Assembly: GCA_002166865.1 (NCBI GenBank)
Contig: NHTQ01000006.1
Coordinates: 124,001 to 188,000 of the forward strand
Length of the DNA: 64,000 nt
Origin: Rhodobacteraceae bacterium WFHF2C18
Lineage (GTDB): Bacteria > Pseudomonadota > Alphaproteobacteria > Rhodobacterales > Rhodobacteraceae
Direction of reading: 5' to 3'
The translations under genes were made by a program, and so were the position numbers. Below are positions 1 through 8,773 of the stretch, piece by piece (positions within the stretch are counted from its first letter, which is position 1; the number at the start of each line of letters is the position of its first letter). The notes under the pieces are model-generated. The model made no database searches and was not told the DNA's origin. It saw only the letters and a program-made list of their open reading frames with translations.

Positions 1-1232
1 ATGGCGCGGGTCGTGTCGGTCTCGCAGCCGAGCGCGAGTTCGGCCGCCGATATCCCGGCGAGCGTGCCCTTCGCCGTGCCCAGCCCGTTCTGGCACACGG
101 CGGCAAAGACGCCATCCTCGACCTCGCCGTGCGCCGGTACACCGTTCCAACTGAGGCACAGGTGCCCGGCCCAGCGATACTGCATGCCGACACCCTCCAG
201 CGCAGGAAAGCGTTCGGCGAACTTGCGGTCATGGAGGCGCCCGGCGCGGGCCACGGTTGCCGGGCTCACCTCCATCGTGGGATTGTAGGTGAACCGGGTG
301 CGGACCACGATGCGGCTCCCCCCAAGGCCGTCAATCCGGCGCACGGTCGTGCCCATGGGATCCGCCGGCGTCACGCCCCACCGACGATCGCCGGGCAGCC
401 GCCCGGCCTCGAACGGCACCGTCATCGAGGCGTAGGTGAAGACATGCATCAGCCGGCGCGGGAAATACCCGAAACTCTCGGCATGACCGTTGTTGGCAAG
501 GATCACGCGCGGCGCCATCACCTCCCCCCTTGCGGTGACCAGCGACCAGACGCCGTCACGGCGCGAGATCTCCTTCACGGGGCTGTTCTCGAACAGACCG
601 GCCGTCACCTCCAGCCCGCGGGCGAGCGCCCGGATATAGGCCGCGGGCTGCAACATGACCGTGCCCGGCGTGTAGAGCCCGGACGTATAGTAATCGGTGC
701 CGGTCAGCGCGGCCATCTCGCCGGCGTCGAGCAGCCGGCAGGGCTCCTGCATCGCGGCCAGGTGGTCGGCGTAGGCGCGGTTGTGCGCATCGCCCTGGAG
801 GGTGGCGGCCGCGTTGATCTTGCCGGCGGGGTCAAAGGTCTCCGGCCCCATGCCGCAGGCTTCCGCGGCCTCGGCGGCGAAACGGATCGCGCGGCGATTG
901 AGCAGCGTCTGCGACCGGTCGGCCCCGGCGGCGCGGCCGGCATAGCTTTCCGAGGCCAGGTCATGCGGCAGGTCGATCATGAACCCTGTATTGCGGCCGG
1001 CGGGCCCGTCGCCCACGCGACCGGCCTCCAGCACCGCGATCCGCAGATCCGGATCGATCTGCAGCGCCCGGCGCGCGGCCGACAACCCTGCGAACCCCGC
1101 GCCGATGATGGCCAGATCCGCGGTTTGCGCCCCGTCGAGCACGCGCGCCGGCGGCGGCGCCGGCAGCAGGCGGTTCCAGCCCGCCGGCCCCGGCTGCCGC
1201 GGCAGGCGGCAGGCCCGGCGCGTCCCGCTCAC
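1..1232 (-). CDS. FAD-dependent amine/D-amino-acid oxidoreductase (DadA-like), 3' end outside the window
   Basis: The reading frame runs off the left edge, leaving 410 codons. A GTG start at 1232 overlaps the TGA of the upstream aldehyde dehydrogenase by four bases, which indicates translational coupling and decides the start. A Rossmann motif IIGAGFAGLSA lies at about residues 42-52, after a short extension, followed by an adenine-binding Glu in VLEAGRVG. Near the visible end the sequence resembles the FAD-binding C-terminal part of glycine/D-amino-acid oxidases (RWAGHLCLSWNG). Such enzymes oxidise the C-N bond of an amine or amino acid and release the imine or aldehyde. Sitting in an operon with an aldehyde dehydrogenase and a DapA-family enzyme, it probably starts a catabolic route. 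The substrate cannot be read from sequence. Confidence 0.85.
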   Translation of the reverse strand, partial: MSGTRRACRLPRQPGPAGWNRLLPAPPPARVLDGAQTADLAIIGAGFAGLSAARRALQIDPDLRIAVLEAGRVGDGPAGRNTGFMIDLPHDLASESYAGRAAGADRSQTLLNRRAIRFAAEAAEACGMGPETFDPAGKINAAATLQGDAHNRAYADHLAAMQEPCRLLDAGEMAALTGTDYYTSGLYTPGTVMLQPAAYIRALARGLEVTAGLFENSPVKEISRRDGVWSLVTARGEVMAPRVILANNGHAESFGYFPRRLMHVFTYASMTVPFEAGRLPGDRRWGVTPADPMGTTVRRIDGLGGSRIVVRTRFTYNPTMEVSPATVARAGRLHDRKFAERFPALEGVGMQYRWAGHLCLSWNGVPAHGEVEDGVFAAVCQNGLGTAKGTLAGISAAELALGCETDTTRA

Positions 1233-2731
1233 CCCACGGCCTCGTCGCTGTCGTCGGACAGGTCCACCCAGATCGTCTTGACCCGCGTGTACTGGTCATG
1301 GGCGGCAAGCCCGTTGTCCCGCCCGCCGAAGCCGGACTGGCCGTACCCGCCGAAGGGCGTGGTGATGTCGCCCTCGCCGAAGCAGTTCACGGTCACGGTG
1401 CCGGCGCGGAGCGCCCGCGCGGCCCGCAGCGCCCGCTTGCCATGCGCGGTGAAGAGGCTCGCCGCGAGCCCGTAGCCGGTGTCGTTGGCCACCGCCACGG
1501 CCTCCTCCAGGCTGCGCACCGTGATAACGGACAGGACGGGGCCGAAGATTTCCTCCCGCGCCGCGCGCGCCTCGGGGCCGTCCACGTCGAACACCGTCGC
1601 CTCGACGAAGCGGCCATCGTGCGCCTTTCCGCCCAGGTGCAGTCGCTTGCCCGCATCGAGATAACTGCAAACCTTGTCGAAATGCTCTTTCGAGACCAGC
1701 GCTCCCAAGCGGTTCTCGGGATCCAGCGGATCGCCGAGCGGCCATTCCCGCGCGTGGGCCAAGATCCGTTCCAGAAGCGCGTCCTTGACATCGGCATGCA
1801 CGATCAGCCGCGAGGAGGCCGAACAGTTCTCGCCCATGTTCCAGAAGGCGCCATTGACCACGTGACCGGCCACCACGTCCAGGTTCTCGGCATCATCCAT
1901 CACGATGCAGGGGTTCTTACCCCCCATTTCCAGCGTGACCTCCTTGAGGTTGCTGTCGGCGGCATAACGCAGGAAACGCCTGCCGGTCTCGGTCGAGCCG
2001 GTGAAGGACAGGGCATCGACGTCCATGTGCCGTCCCAAGGGCTCGCCCACCTCGGGCCCGGTGCCGGGCAGCACCTGGAACACCCCCGGGGGCACGCCGG
2101 CCTCGCGGGCCAGTTCCGCGACCCTGAGCGCCGTCAGCGGCGTCTCCTCGGCCGGCTTCACGATCACCGAACAGCCCGCCGCCAGCGCCGGCCCGATCTT
2201 CCAGGCCAGCATCAAGAGCGGAAAGTTCCACGGCAGCACCAGCGCCACCACGCCGACGGGCTCGCGCAGGATCATCGCCATATGGTCGTCCGAGGCCGGC
2301 GCAACCTGGTCGTAGATCTTGTCGATTGCTTCGGCGTGCCACTTGAGGCAATTGATTGCCTCGGGCACGTCCACGGTTTCGCAATCAAGGATCGTCTTGC
2401 CCGAATCAAGGCTTTCCATCACGGCCAGTTCGCGCGCGTTGCGCGTCATCAGCTTGGCCAGGCGGATCAGCACTTCCTTGCGCTGGGCCGGGGGCCGCGC
2501 GCGCCAGCGGCCATCGTCGAAGGCCTCCAGCCCCTTCTGCACGGCAAAGTCCACGTCGTCGGCCCCGCAGGCCGCAACCCGCGCCAGCACGTCACCCGTG
2601 GCGGGGTTCAGCGTGTCGAAACGCGCACCCGACATCGCCGGGCGGAATCCCCCGTCGATGAAGGCGGCGTCGGGCAGCGTAAGCTCCGCAGCCAGCGCGG
2701 CATAGTCCTGGCGTGTCAGTAGATCGGCCAT
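1229..2731 (-). CDS. NAD(P)+-dependent aldehyde dehydrogenase
   Basis: A 500-residue protein of the usual ALDH length. The N-terminal Rossmann part includes LPWNFPLLM (about 166-174) and FTGSTETGRR; the general base Glu268 lies in LEMGGK and the catalytic Cys303 in GENCSAS. It oxidises an aldehyde to the acid with NAD(P)+. The family members it most resembles act on gamma-aminobutyraldehyde-type or semialdehyde substrates, but the exact substrate is inferred only from context. The ATG at 2731 is chosen because the longer frame upstream reads into the neighbouring gene. Its end is coupled (GTGA) to the oxidoreductase gene and it follows the DapA-family gene by two bases, so the three belong to one operon. 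Confidence 0.93.
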   Translation of the reverse strand: MADLLTRQDYAALAAELTLPDAAFIDGGFRPAMSGARFDTLNPATGDVLARVAACGADDVDFAVQKGLEAFDDGRWRARPPAQRKEVLIRLAKLMTRNARELAVMESLDSGKTILDCETVDVPEAINCLKWHAEAIDKIYDQVAPASDDHMAMILREPVGVVALVLPWNFPLLMLAWKIGPALAAGCSVIVKPAEETPLTALRVAELAREAGVPPGVFQVLPGTGPEVGEPLGRHMDVDALSFTGSTETGRRFLRYAADSNLKEVTLEMGGKNPCIVMDDAENLDVVAGHVVNGAFWNMGENCSASSRLIVHADVKDALLERILAHAREWPLGDPLDPENRLGALVSKEHFDKVCSYLDAGKRLHLGGKAHDGRFVEATVFDVDGPEARAAREEIFGPVLSVITVRSLEEAVAVANDTGYGLAASLFTAHGKRALRAARALRAGTVTVNCFGEGDITTPFGGYGQSGFGGRDNGLAAHDQYTRVKTIWVDLSDDSDEAVG

Positions 2732-2733
2732 CG

Positions 2734-3651
2734 TCAGTTCCCAGCTTCGATATCGGCGACGCTGCGCTTGAGCACGCGCACCACCTGTTCCAACTCGCGC
2801 TTGTCGTCCTTGTTCAGCGCCCTGAGGGGTGGGCGCGGCGGCCCGGCGCGCAGCCCTGCCATCTCCACCCCGTGCTTGACGCACTGGATGAACTTCCCGC
2901 CCTGCTCCAGCACCCGCATCAGCGGCATCATAGCCGACATGATCTGCCGCCCCTTGACGAAGTCGCCCTGCCGCACGCAGGCACGGTAAAGCGCAACGTG
3001 CTCTTCGGGCAGGAAGTTCGATCCCGCGCAGACCCAGCTGCGCGCACCCCAGGCGAAGAATTCCAGCGCCTGGTCGTCCATACCGCAGGCCATCTGGATG
3101 TGCGGGTAATCCCGTGCGAGCAGGTGAATGCGGTTCACGTCGCCCGAGCTTTCCTTGATCGCGCAGATGTCGCTGTTGCGCCCCACGCGGTCCAGGAACT
3201 CCTCGCCCATGTTCACGCCCATCCGGCCCGGATAGTTGTAAAGCATCGCGGGCAGCCCCCCGGCCCGGGCGATACGAAGCGCGTTGAGGGCGTTTTCCCG
3301 CTCTGTCGGCACCGAATAGGGCGGGGTCGCGATGAGCAGGGCATCGGCCCCTAGCTCCCGCGCCCCTTCGGCCAGCGCCACGGAGTCCTCAGTGCGCATG
3401 GCGCCTGTGCCCACCACCAACGGCAGCCGCCCCTTGATACGCGCCTTGGCAAAGCGCGCCAGGTCCAGCCGCTCCGGCACCGTCTGGGCGTAGTTCTCGC
3501 CGGTGGAGCCGCCGCTGATCAGCCCGTGCACCCCCTTGTCCACTAGGTCCTCGATGAGCTCGCCCAAGGCATCGTGGTCGACACCGCCCTGGGCATCCAT
3601 AGGTGTCACGAGCGGGGTGTAGATCCCCTCGAATATCATTGCTGGCGTCAT
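2734..3651 (-). CDS. Dihydrodipicolinate synthase/N-acetylneuraminate lyase family enzyme
   Basis: A 305-residue TIM-barrel class I aldolase-family protein. The Schiff-base lysine is Lys166 in AIKESSGD, the catalytic tyrosine is in MLYNYPGR (Tyr138), and the family substrate loop is GGSTGENY at about 47-54. It is not a housekeeping DapA by context: it lies between a GntR regulator and an aldehyde dehydrogenase/FAD oxidoreductase pair. In other proteobacteria this combination occurs in hydroxyproline and related amino-acid breakdown, where a family member deaminates pyrroline-4-hydroxy-2-carboxylate to a semialdehyde then oxidised by the ALDH. That function is inference; no proline racemase/epimerase gene is visible here. 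An alternative start is Met5 (MIFEG). Confidence 0.85.
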   Translation of the reverse strand: MTPAMIFEGIYTPLVTPMDAQGGVDHDALGELIEDLVDKGVHGLISGGSTGENYAQTVPERLDLARFAKARIKGRLPLVVGTGAMRTEDSVALAEGARELGADALLIATPPYSVPTERENALNALRIARAGGLPAMLYNYPGRMGVNMGEEFLDRVGRNSDICAIKESSGDVNRIHLLARDYPHIQMACGMDDQALEFFAWGARSWVCAGSNFLPEEHVALYRACVRQGDFVKGRQIMSAMMPLMRVLEQGGKFIQCVKHGVEMAGLRAGPPRPPLRALNKDDKRELEQVVRVLKRSVADIEAGN

Positions 3652-3658
3652 GTCCGGC

Positions 3659-4369
3659 TCATGCTGTGCGGGTTTGCATCGGCGCGCCCAGCGGCGCGTC
3701 TAGGCCGGCGGGCATCACGAACATCTCGATCTGCCCGCGCGACAAGTTCCAGTGGCCGATCGCCAGCGCCTCGGCGCCGGCCTCGTCGCCCGCCTCGATC
3801 GCGGCGATGATCGCGTCGTGCTGCGCCCCGGCCTCGCCCAGCTTCTCGGCACTGGCCGCGTCGCGCGGACGATAGAAGGTCATGCCGATCCGCGCGTGAT
3901 CGATCAGCAGGCGCTCGAAACTGGGCTTGAGATAGGGGTTGTCGGCCATGGCGCCGGTGATCGCGTGGAACCGGTAGTTCGCAAGCGTCCGGTCCCTTGC
4001 CGATCCCCCGCGCAGGGCCACGCGGAAGTCCTCCTGCGCGTCCCTCAGCGACGCGATCTGCGAGGCCGTGGCATTCTGGGCCGCCAGCCGCATCACCGCG
4101 CTGTAGATCATAGGCGCCGTCAGGAAGAAGTCCCGCAGCGTCCGATAGGACATGTCGGCCACCCGCGCGCCGCGATTGGGGTGAAGCGCGACATACCCCA
4201 GCCCGGCCAGCTCGCGCAGGACCTCGCGCAGCGGCGTGCGCGACAGCCCGTACTGCGTGCTCAGCGAGGCCTCGTCGAGGTCCGCGCCCGGTTCCCGCGC
4301 CATCGTCAGGACCTGCTGCTTGAGGTCTGCAAGCATGGCGGCCTTGCGGCCCTTACTGTCGGCGGTCAC
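3659..4369 (-). CDS. GntR-family transcriptional regulator (FadR/FCD subgroup)
   Basis: 236 residues with an N-terminal winged helix (LSTQYGLSRTPLREVLRELAG at about 36-56, typical GntR signature) and a C-terminal all-helical FCD-type ligand domain rich in His/Asp/Arg. These proteins usually repress the adjoining catabolic operon and are released by a pathway metabolite. It is the first gene of the operon that continues with the DapA-family enzyme, ALDH and FAD oxidoreductase, seven bases upstream of the DapA gene, so autoregulation is likely. The divergent gene at 4555 encodes a second regulator. Confidence 0.9.
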   Translation of the reverse strand: MTADSKGRKAAMLADLKQQVLTMAREPGADLDEASLSTQYGLSRTPLREVLRELAGLGYVALHPNRGARVADMSYRTLRDFFLTAPMIYSAVMRLAAQNATASQIASLRDAQEDFRVALRGGSARDRTLANYRFHAITGAMADNPYLKPSFERLLIDHARIGMTFYRPRDAASAEKLGEAGAQHDAIIAAIEAGDEAGAEALAIGHWNLSRGQIEMFVMPAGLDAPLGAPMQTRTA

Positions 4370-4554
4370 TGGGTACTCCTGTCATGTCCTGCGGGCAGGT
4401 GGTCACCCGCCGGCGCCACGGGGCGCCATTGGTGCGGTCGAATCGTAGATATAAAAAATACATATTGAACACAATTGAAATTCATGCTGATCTTTTCCCG
4501 ATTTCGCAAGAGACCGCCCCCTGACGGCCCGCTGCCGTGCCCGCGGAAACCCCC
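4370..4554. promoter_or_regulatory. Divergent intergenic region between two regulator genes
   Basis: This 185-base gap separates two divergent regulator genes. Its central part (about 4440-4490) is markedly AT-rich (TATAAAAAATACATATTG), unlike the GC-rich surroundings, so it likely holds both promoters and an operator. I see no clear operator dyad. Confidence 0.5.
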
Positions 4555-5505
4555 ATGGCCGAGACCGAACGCTTCGTCTTCTTCCTGCTGCCCGAATTCT
4601 CCCACCTCGCCTTCTCCTGCGCGGTGGAACCGCTGCGCATCGCGAACCTGATCAGCGGCGACCACCTCTACACCTGGACGCTCGCCGCCGCGGACGGCAC
4701 GGGCGAAACCTGCTCGAACGGCTCGGTCACCCTTGTCGACCGCAGCTTCGAGGCCGTCCAGCGCCAGGACCGCCTGTTTGTTCTGTCTGGCGTGAACGTC
4801 CGCGCCCATATCGGGCGGCCACTGCTGGCCGCGCTGCGCCGCGAACGCGCCCGCGGGGCGCGCATAGGGGCGCTGTGCTCGGGCGCCTGGGTGCTGGCCG
4901 AGGCCGGCTTCCTGACCGGCGTGCGCACGGCGATCCACTGGGACTGGCACGACAGCTTCATGGAGGCGTTTCCGGATGTCGCGCTGGTGCGCAACGTCTT
5001 CGTCGCCGACGAGAAATTCGTGACTGCCGCGGGCGGCACGGCCACCGCCGACCTGATGATCCACCTGATCGGAGCAAGGCATGGCCGATCCCTTGCCAGC
5101 GCGGTGGCCGATCAGATGGTCTATAACGCCGTCCGCGAACCCACCGCCGAACAGCGCATCTCGCTCCAGGCGCGGCACGGAATGCGCAATCCGCACCTTG
5201 CCCGGGCAATCCAACTGATGGCGGACACGATCGAAGCCCCGCTATCGCCCGCGGAGATCGCGCAGGAGGTGGGCATCTCGACCCGGCAACTGGAGCGCAT
5301 TTTCGGCCGGCACCTGAACTGTTCACCCAAGAAATATTCGGTGGACATGCGCCTGCAGAAGGCCAGGCACCTTTTGCTGCAAACCGAAAAACCCGTCACC
5401 GAGATCGCCCTGGCCTGCGGCTTTTCCAGCTCCACCCATTTCGCGCGCGTCTTCCGGGCGCAGTTCGGGATCACACCGGCGATGCAGCGCGACCGCATCA
5501 CGTAG
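4555..5505 (+). CDS. GlxA-type transcriptional regulator (class I amidotransferase-like domain plus AraC HTH)
   Basis: About 316 residues from the ATG at 4555; a GTG at 4537 would add six residues. The N-terminal domain is DJ-1/PfpI-like (FVFFLLPEFSHLAF at the start, then GALCSGAWVLAEAGFL with the nucleophile-elbow Cys). The C-terminal domain is a double helix-turn-helix AraC module (STRQLERIFGRHL, then ACGFSSSTHFARVFRAQFG). Proteins of this build activate amino-acid, betaine or choline catabolism genes. It is divergent from the GntR gene and may control the operon at 1-3651. The ligand is unknown. Confidence 0.9.
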   Translation: MAETERFVFFLLPEFSHLAFSCAVEPLRIANLISGDHLYTWTLAAADGTGETCSNGSVTLVDRSFEAVQRQDRLFVLSGVNVRAHIGRPLLAALRRERARGARIGALCSGAWVLAEAGFLTGVRTAIHWDWHDSFMEAFPDVALVRNVFVADEKFVTAAGGTATADLMIHLIGARHGRSLASAVADQMVYNAVREPTAEQRISLQARHGMRNPHLARAIQLMADTIEAPLSPAEIAQEVGISTRQLERIFGRHLNCSPKKYSVDMRLQKARHLLLQTEKPVTEIALACGFSSSTHFARVFRAQFGITPAMQRDRIT

Positions 5506-5658
5506 GCACGCAAATCCCGCGCAGAAAGCGCCCGGACCGCCGCGTGACGCACTCGACGGACGAGGTCAATAAAACTATTCCCTTGCCGATTGAACTCGCG
5601 ACCAGCACATTCCGCGCGTGCAGGCATTTCGTTTCTTGAGTACCGTACGGAGCAGGCT

Positions 5659-6318
5659 TTGGTTGACTCCCCTGTTGAAGAGTATCTGGCGCGCCTCGAT
5701 CGGATCGCGCCGCAAGGTTACAATTTCGGCTTTCACATCCGCTACAGCCGTCCCAAGCTCGTCCGCCTGACCTACGACCCGGCCTGGTCAGAGGCCTATT
5801 CGGCGCGCAAGTACATCCTCTGCGACCCGGCAGTAATATGGCCGCTGCACAACGACGGGGCGTGCCGATGGTCGGCGATCGACCTGCCGGACCCCCTGGG
5901 CGTGATGGCGGCCGCGGCCGCGCACGGCTACGCCTTCGGCGTGGCGGTCGGATGCGGGCCGATCGAATCGCGCTCGCTGGGGTCCTGCGGCCGTGGCGAC
6001 CGCGAATTCACGGATGCCGAGATCGACGAGATCGCGGAAATCGTCCGGTCGGTCCACGCCCTGCTTGACGGCGGGTCCGAACTCAAACCGCATCAGCAGG
6101 CCGCGCTCAAGGCCGACGAGACGGGGATGACCTACGACCGCATCTGCGCCGAACTCGGGATCTCGCGCACGGCGCTGAAGAACCGGCTGCGCGGCGCCCG
6201 CCGCGCCCTCGGGGCGGAAACCAACGCCGAGGCGGTGCGCGTGGCGATCGAACGCGGCCTCATCAGTTCCACCTCCTACACCGGGATCGCCCGGGGCCTG
6301 CCATCGGGCGAGTCGTGA
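5659..6318 (+). CDS. LuxR-family autoinducer-binding regulator (solo)
   Basis: About 219 residues from a TTG at 5659, preceded by GGAG six bases upstream; another TTG at 5590 lacks a ribosome-binding site. The N-terminal domain has the aromatic and acidic pocket residues expected of acyl-homoserine-lactone binders (YSARKYILCDPAVIW, then CRWSAI). The C-terminal helix-turn-helix (YDRICAELGISRTALKNRL) is recognisable but departs from the usual LuxR pattern. No luxI-type synthase is visible in the window, so it would respond to a signal made elsewhere or to a non-AHL ligand. Target genes cannot be predicted. Confidence 0.78.
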   Translation: MVDSPVEEYLARLDRIAPQGYNFGFHIRYSRPKLVRLTYDPAWSEAYSARKYILCDPAVIWPLHNDGACRWSAIDLPDPLGVMAAAAAHGYAFGVAVGCGPIESRSLGSCGRGDREFTDAEIDEIAEIVRSVHALLDGGSELKPHQQAALKADETGMTYDRICAELGISRTALKNRLRGARRALGAETNAEAVRVAIERGLISSTSYTGIARGLPSGES

Positions 6319-6512
6319 ACCCGGCTTGGCGCCGCCGCGCCGTCCTTGCCGCGAATAAACCCCTTGATTTCAGATAATTGGCCCCCCGGGTCTATGCCTT
6401 TGCGGCAAAAACAAGGTAATTTGCCAAGAATTGCGGATTTTCGTTGATTACGTCCAGCCAACCGGCATTAAATGGCGAGTAACAGGGATTCATACAGCTT
6501 TAAGGGTATTTG

Positions 6513-6779
6513 ATGACCGACAAGGCCAGCGCGAACCTCCGGACCGCCCTTACCCGAAATCGAAAAAACATCACTGCAGCCTTCTTCCTCGCCTTGTTTC
6601 TGGGGCCCGTCGGCCTGCTCTACGCCAGCATCTGGGGGGGCCTCCTGCTTATACTGGCGGCCCTGATGCTGCTGCCGCTGACAACGGGCATGGCCGCTTT
6701 CGCGATCTGGCCGCTCAGCGTGCTCTGGGCGCTTGTGGCCACGGTCGGCGGTGGCGCCCCCGGAGCACGGCGGGACTGA
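6513..6779 (+). CDS. Small inner-membrane protein of unknown function
   Basis: 88 residues from the ATG at 6513. After a charged N terminus there are two hydrophobic stretches, about residues 22-42 (FFLALFLGPVGLLYASIWGG) and 46-78, which predict a helical hairpin in the inner membrane. The first has the GPVG...Y spacing seen in small DUF/TM2-like proteins. No enzymatic motif is visible, and neighbours give no hint of its role. Confidence 0.6.
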   Translation: MTDKASANLRTALTRNRKNITAAFFLALFLGPVGLLYASIWGGLLLILAALMLLPLTTGMAAFAIWPLSVLWALVATVGGGAPGARRD

Positions 6780-7093
6780 TCCCGCGCCGCCGCGATCGCG
6801 GCACGGTTTCGCGAAACAAGGGCTGCCGGCCCGTTGCCTTTGCGACGGGGCCGGCAGCCAGCACCCTCAAGGGCGATGACCGCGCCGGCCCGGCAGTCCC
6901 TCCGCCAGTTGCAGGTTCGGCCCCGCGACGTCACGGACGGTGCGCACTGATCTTGACCCTGGTCCATTTCGCCAGGCGGCACCACGGCCATCCCCTCACC
7001 GACGGCGATGCATCCGCGCCTGCCCTGAATTAATTCATGTCAAGGCGGCGGGCCGGCGAACCAGCTATCCAGCCGACAGGCTGCAGGACAAGG
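6780..7093. other. Non-coding gap
   Basis: About 314 bases of GC-rich sequence between the small membrane protein and the ATP-binding fusion protein. I see no convincing gene, terminator or promoter. An in-frame ATG at 7037 could extend the next gene. Confidence 0.5.
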
Positions 7094-8653
7094 ATGGTGG
7101 GCATGTCTTTCGACGAGATCGTGACCTTTCTGTCGTCCCCGGAAACCCACGGGACGCGGGAAAGGGTCGAGGTGGTGCAGACACATGCCGCGCTGGTTTT
7201 CCTCGCCGGGCGGGACGCCTACAAGATCAAGCGTCCCGTGCGCTACGATTACCTGGATTTCTCGACGCGCGAGAAGCGCCGGGCGATGCTGCGGCGGGAA
7301 CTGGACCTCAACCGGCCCGCCGCGCCCGAGATCTACCTTGGCCTCGTGCCCGTGACGCGAGAAGCCGATGGCAGGCTGGCGCTGGACGGCAGCGGCGAGG
7401 TGGTGGAATACTGCCTGCACATGCGGCGCTTTCCGGATGGCACGGAACTGTCCGAGGTTGCAAGGCGCGGTGCGTTGACCACCGATCTGGCCGAGGACAT
7501 CGGGCGCACGGTCGCGGATTACCACGCCCGGGCCGAGATCCGCGACGCGAACGGCCGAACCCTGGTCAGGGACATCGCCGCGGAACTCGACAGCGCCTTT
7601 GCCGGGATGACCGATGTCCTCGGCGCCGAGCGCATCGCGACCTTCAACCGCCGGGTCAGCGCCGCCGTCCAGGCGCAGGGGGCGCTGCTGGCCGCCAGGG
7701 GCCGGGCCGGGCACGTGCGCCGCGGCCACGGGGATCTGCACCTGGGCAACATGGTCCTGCTCAAGGGCCGGCCCGTGCCCTTCGACGCGCTGGAATTCGA
7801 CGAACGGCTGGGCACGCTCGACGTTCTCTACGATCTGGCCTTCGTTGTCATGGACCTGCTGCATCGCGATTTCCCCGTTGCGGCCAACGCGGTTCTGGGC
7901 AGCTACCTCTTCGCGGCGGACACGCCCGACCACCTGGACGGGCTCGCGCTCTTGCCGCTTTTCCTGGGGCTGCGCGCGGGGATCCGCGCGATGGTTTCGG
8001 TGCAGGCCGGACGCCTGTCCGGCGACGACGGCGAAGACGCCTTCGCGACGGCGCGGGAATACCTGCACCACGCGTGCGACCATCTGGCGCCGCCCCCGGC
8101 CCGCCTGGTGGCGGTCGGCGGCTACTCGGGCACCGGGAAGACGAGCCTTTCGCGCCGGCTCGCCCCGCGCATCGGCCCCGCCCCCGGCGCGATCCACCTG
8201 CGCAGCGATCTGGAGCGCAAGGCGCTGTTCGGCGTCAGCCCCCGGACGCGCCTGCCGAGCCGGGCCTATACCGAAGAGGTGGGCCGACAGGTCTATGACC
8301 GCCTTCTGGACAAGGCAGACAGGATCCTGGCCGCCGGTCACGCGGTGGTCCTGGATGCCGTGCACGCCCGCGCCGAAGAACGCGATGCCCTCGCCCAGAT
8401 GGCCCGGCGGCGCGGGGTGCCCTTCGCCGGCCTGTGGCTGGAGGCCGAGCGCGATGTGCTGGTCGAGCGCGTCTCGCAGCGGCACGGCGACGCCTCCGAT
8501 GCCGATGCCGCGGTCGTGCGCCGGCAGCTGTCCCTGGGCATTTCAGCGCCGGAGTGGATCCACATCGAGGCCGGCGGCCCACTCGACACCACGCTGGAGG
8601 CGGCGCTTGCCGCCATCGGCGCGCGCGCCCCGCGGCCCGGACCGGGAGGCTGA
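7094..8653 (+). CDS. Bifunctional aminoglycoside phosphotransferase-like/AAA ATP-binding protein
   Basis: About 519 residues. The N-terminal two thirds resemble kinases of the APH fold (KIKRPVRYDYLDFST near the start; catalytic-loop-like RRGHGDLHLGNM; then FDALEFDERL). The C-terminal third is a P-loop kinase of the Zeta-toxin/YjiK type with Walker A GYSGTGKTS at about 341-349 and the lid Arg residues downstream. Such fusions are common in proteobacteria and annotated as COG0645/COG2187; the substrate is unknown, and antibiotic resistance should not be assumed. The ATG at 7094 is preceded by AGGA; starts at 7037 and 7103 are also possible. Confidence 0.8.
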   Translation: MVGMSFDEIVTFLSSPETHGTRERVEVVQTHAALVFLAGRDAYKIKRPVRYDYLDFSTREKRRAMLRRELDLNRPAAPEIYLGLVPVTREADGRLALDGSGEVVEYCLHMRRFPDGTELSEVARRGALTTDLAEDIGRTVADYHARAEIRDANGRTLVRDIAAELDSAFAGMTDVLGAERIATFNRRVSAAVQAQGALLAARGRAGHVRRGHGDLHLGNMVLLKGRPVPFDALEFDERLGTLDVLYDLAFVVMDLLHRDFPVAANAVLGSYLFAADTPDHLDGLALLPLFLGLRAGIRAMVSVQAGRLSGDDGEDAFATAREYLHHACDHLAPPPARLVAVGGYSGTGKTSLSRRLAPRIGPAPGAIHLRSDLERKALFGVSPRTRLPSRAYTEEVGRQVYDRLLDKADRILAAGHAVVLDAVHARAEERDALAQMARRRGVPFAGLWLEAERDVLVERVSQRHGDASDADAAVVRRQLSLGISAPEWIHIEAGGPLDTTLEAALAAIGARAPRPGPGG

Positions 8654-8773
8654 GCGCAACAGGCGGCGCGGCCGGAACGAATACCTTACCGGGGGTGTTG
8701 TCTTGACACGCCCCGCCAGCGCGCCCTGGCCTCGCCGGCGGGGCCGGCACGGAAACCGCCAAGAAAGGATACC

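Noticed and set aside
7094..8653. Aminoglycoside-resistance gene
   Set aside because: The APH-like part is fused to a P-loop kinase and belongs to a widespread chromosomal family with no known resistance role.
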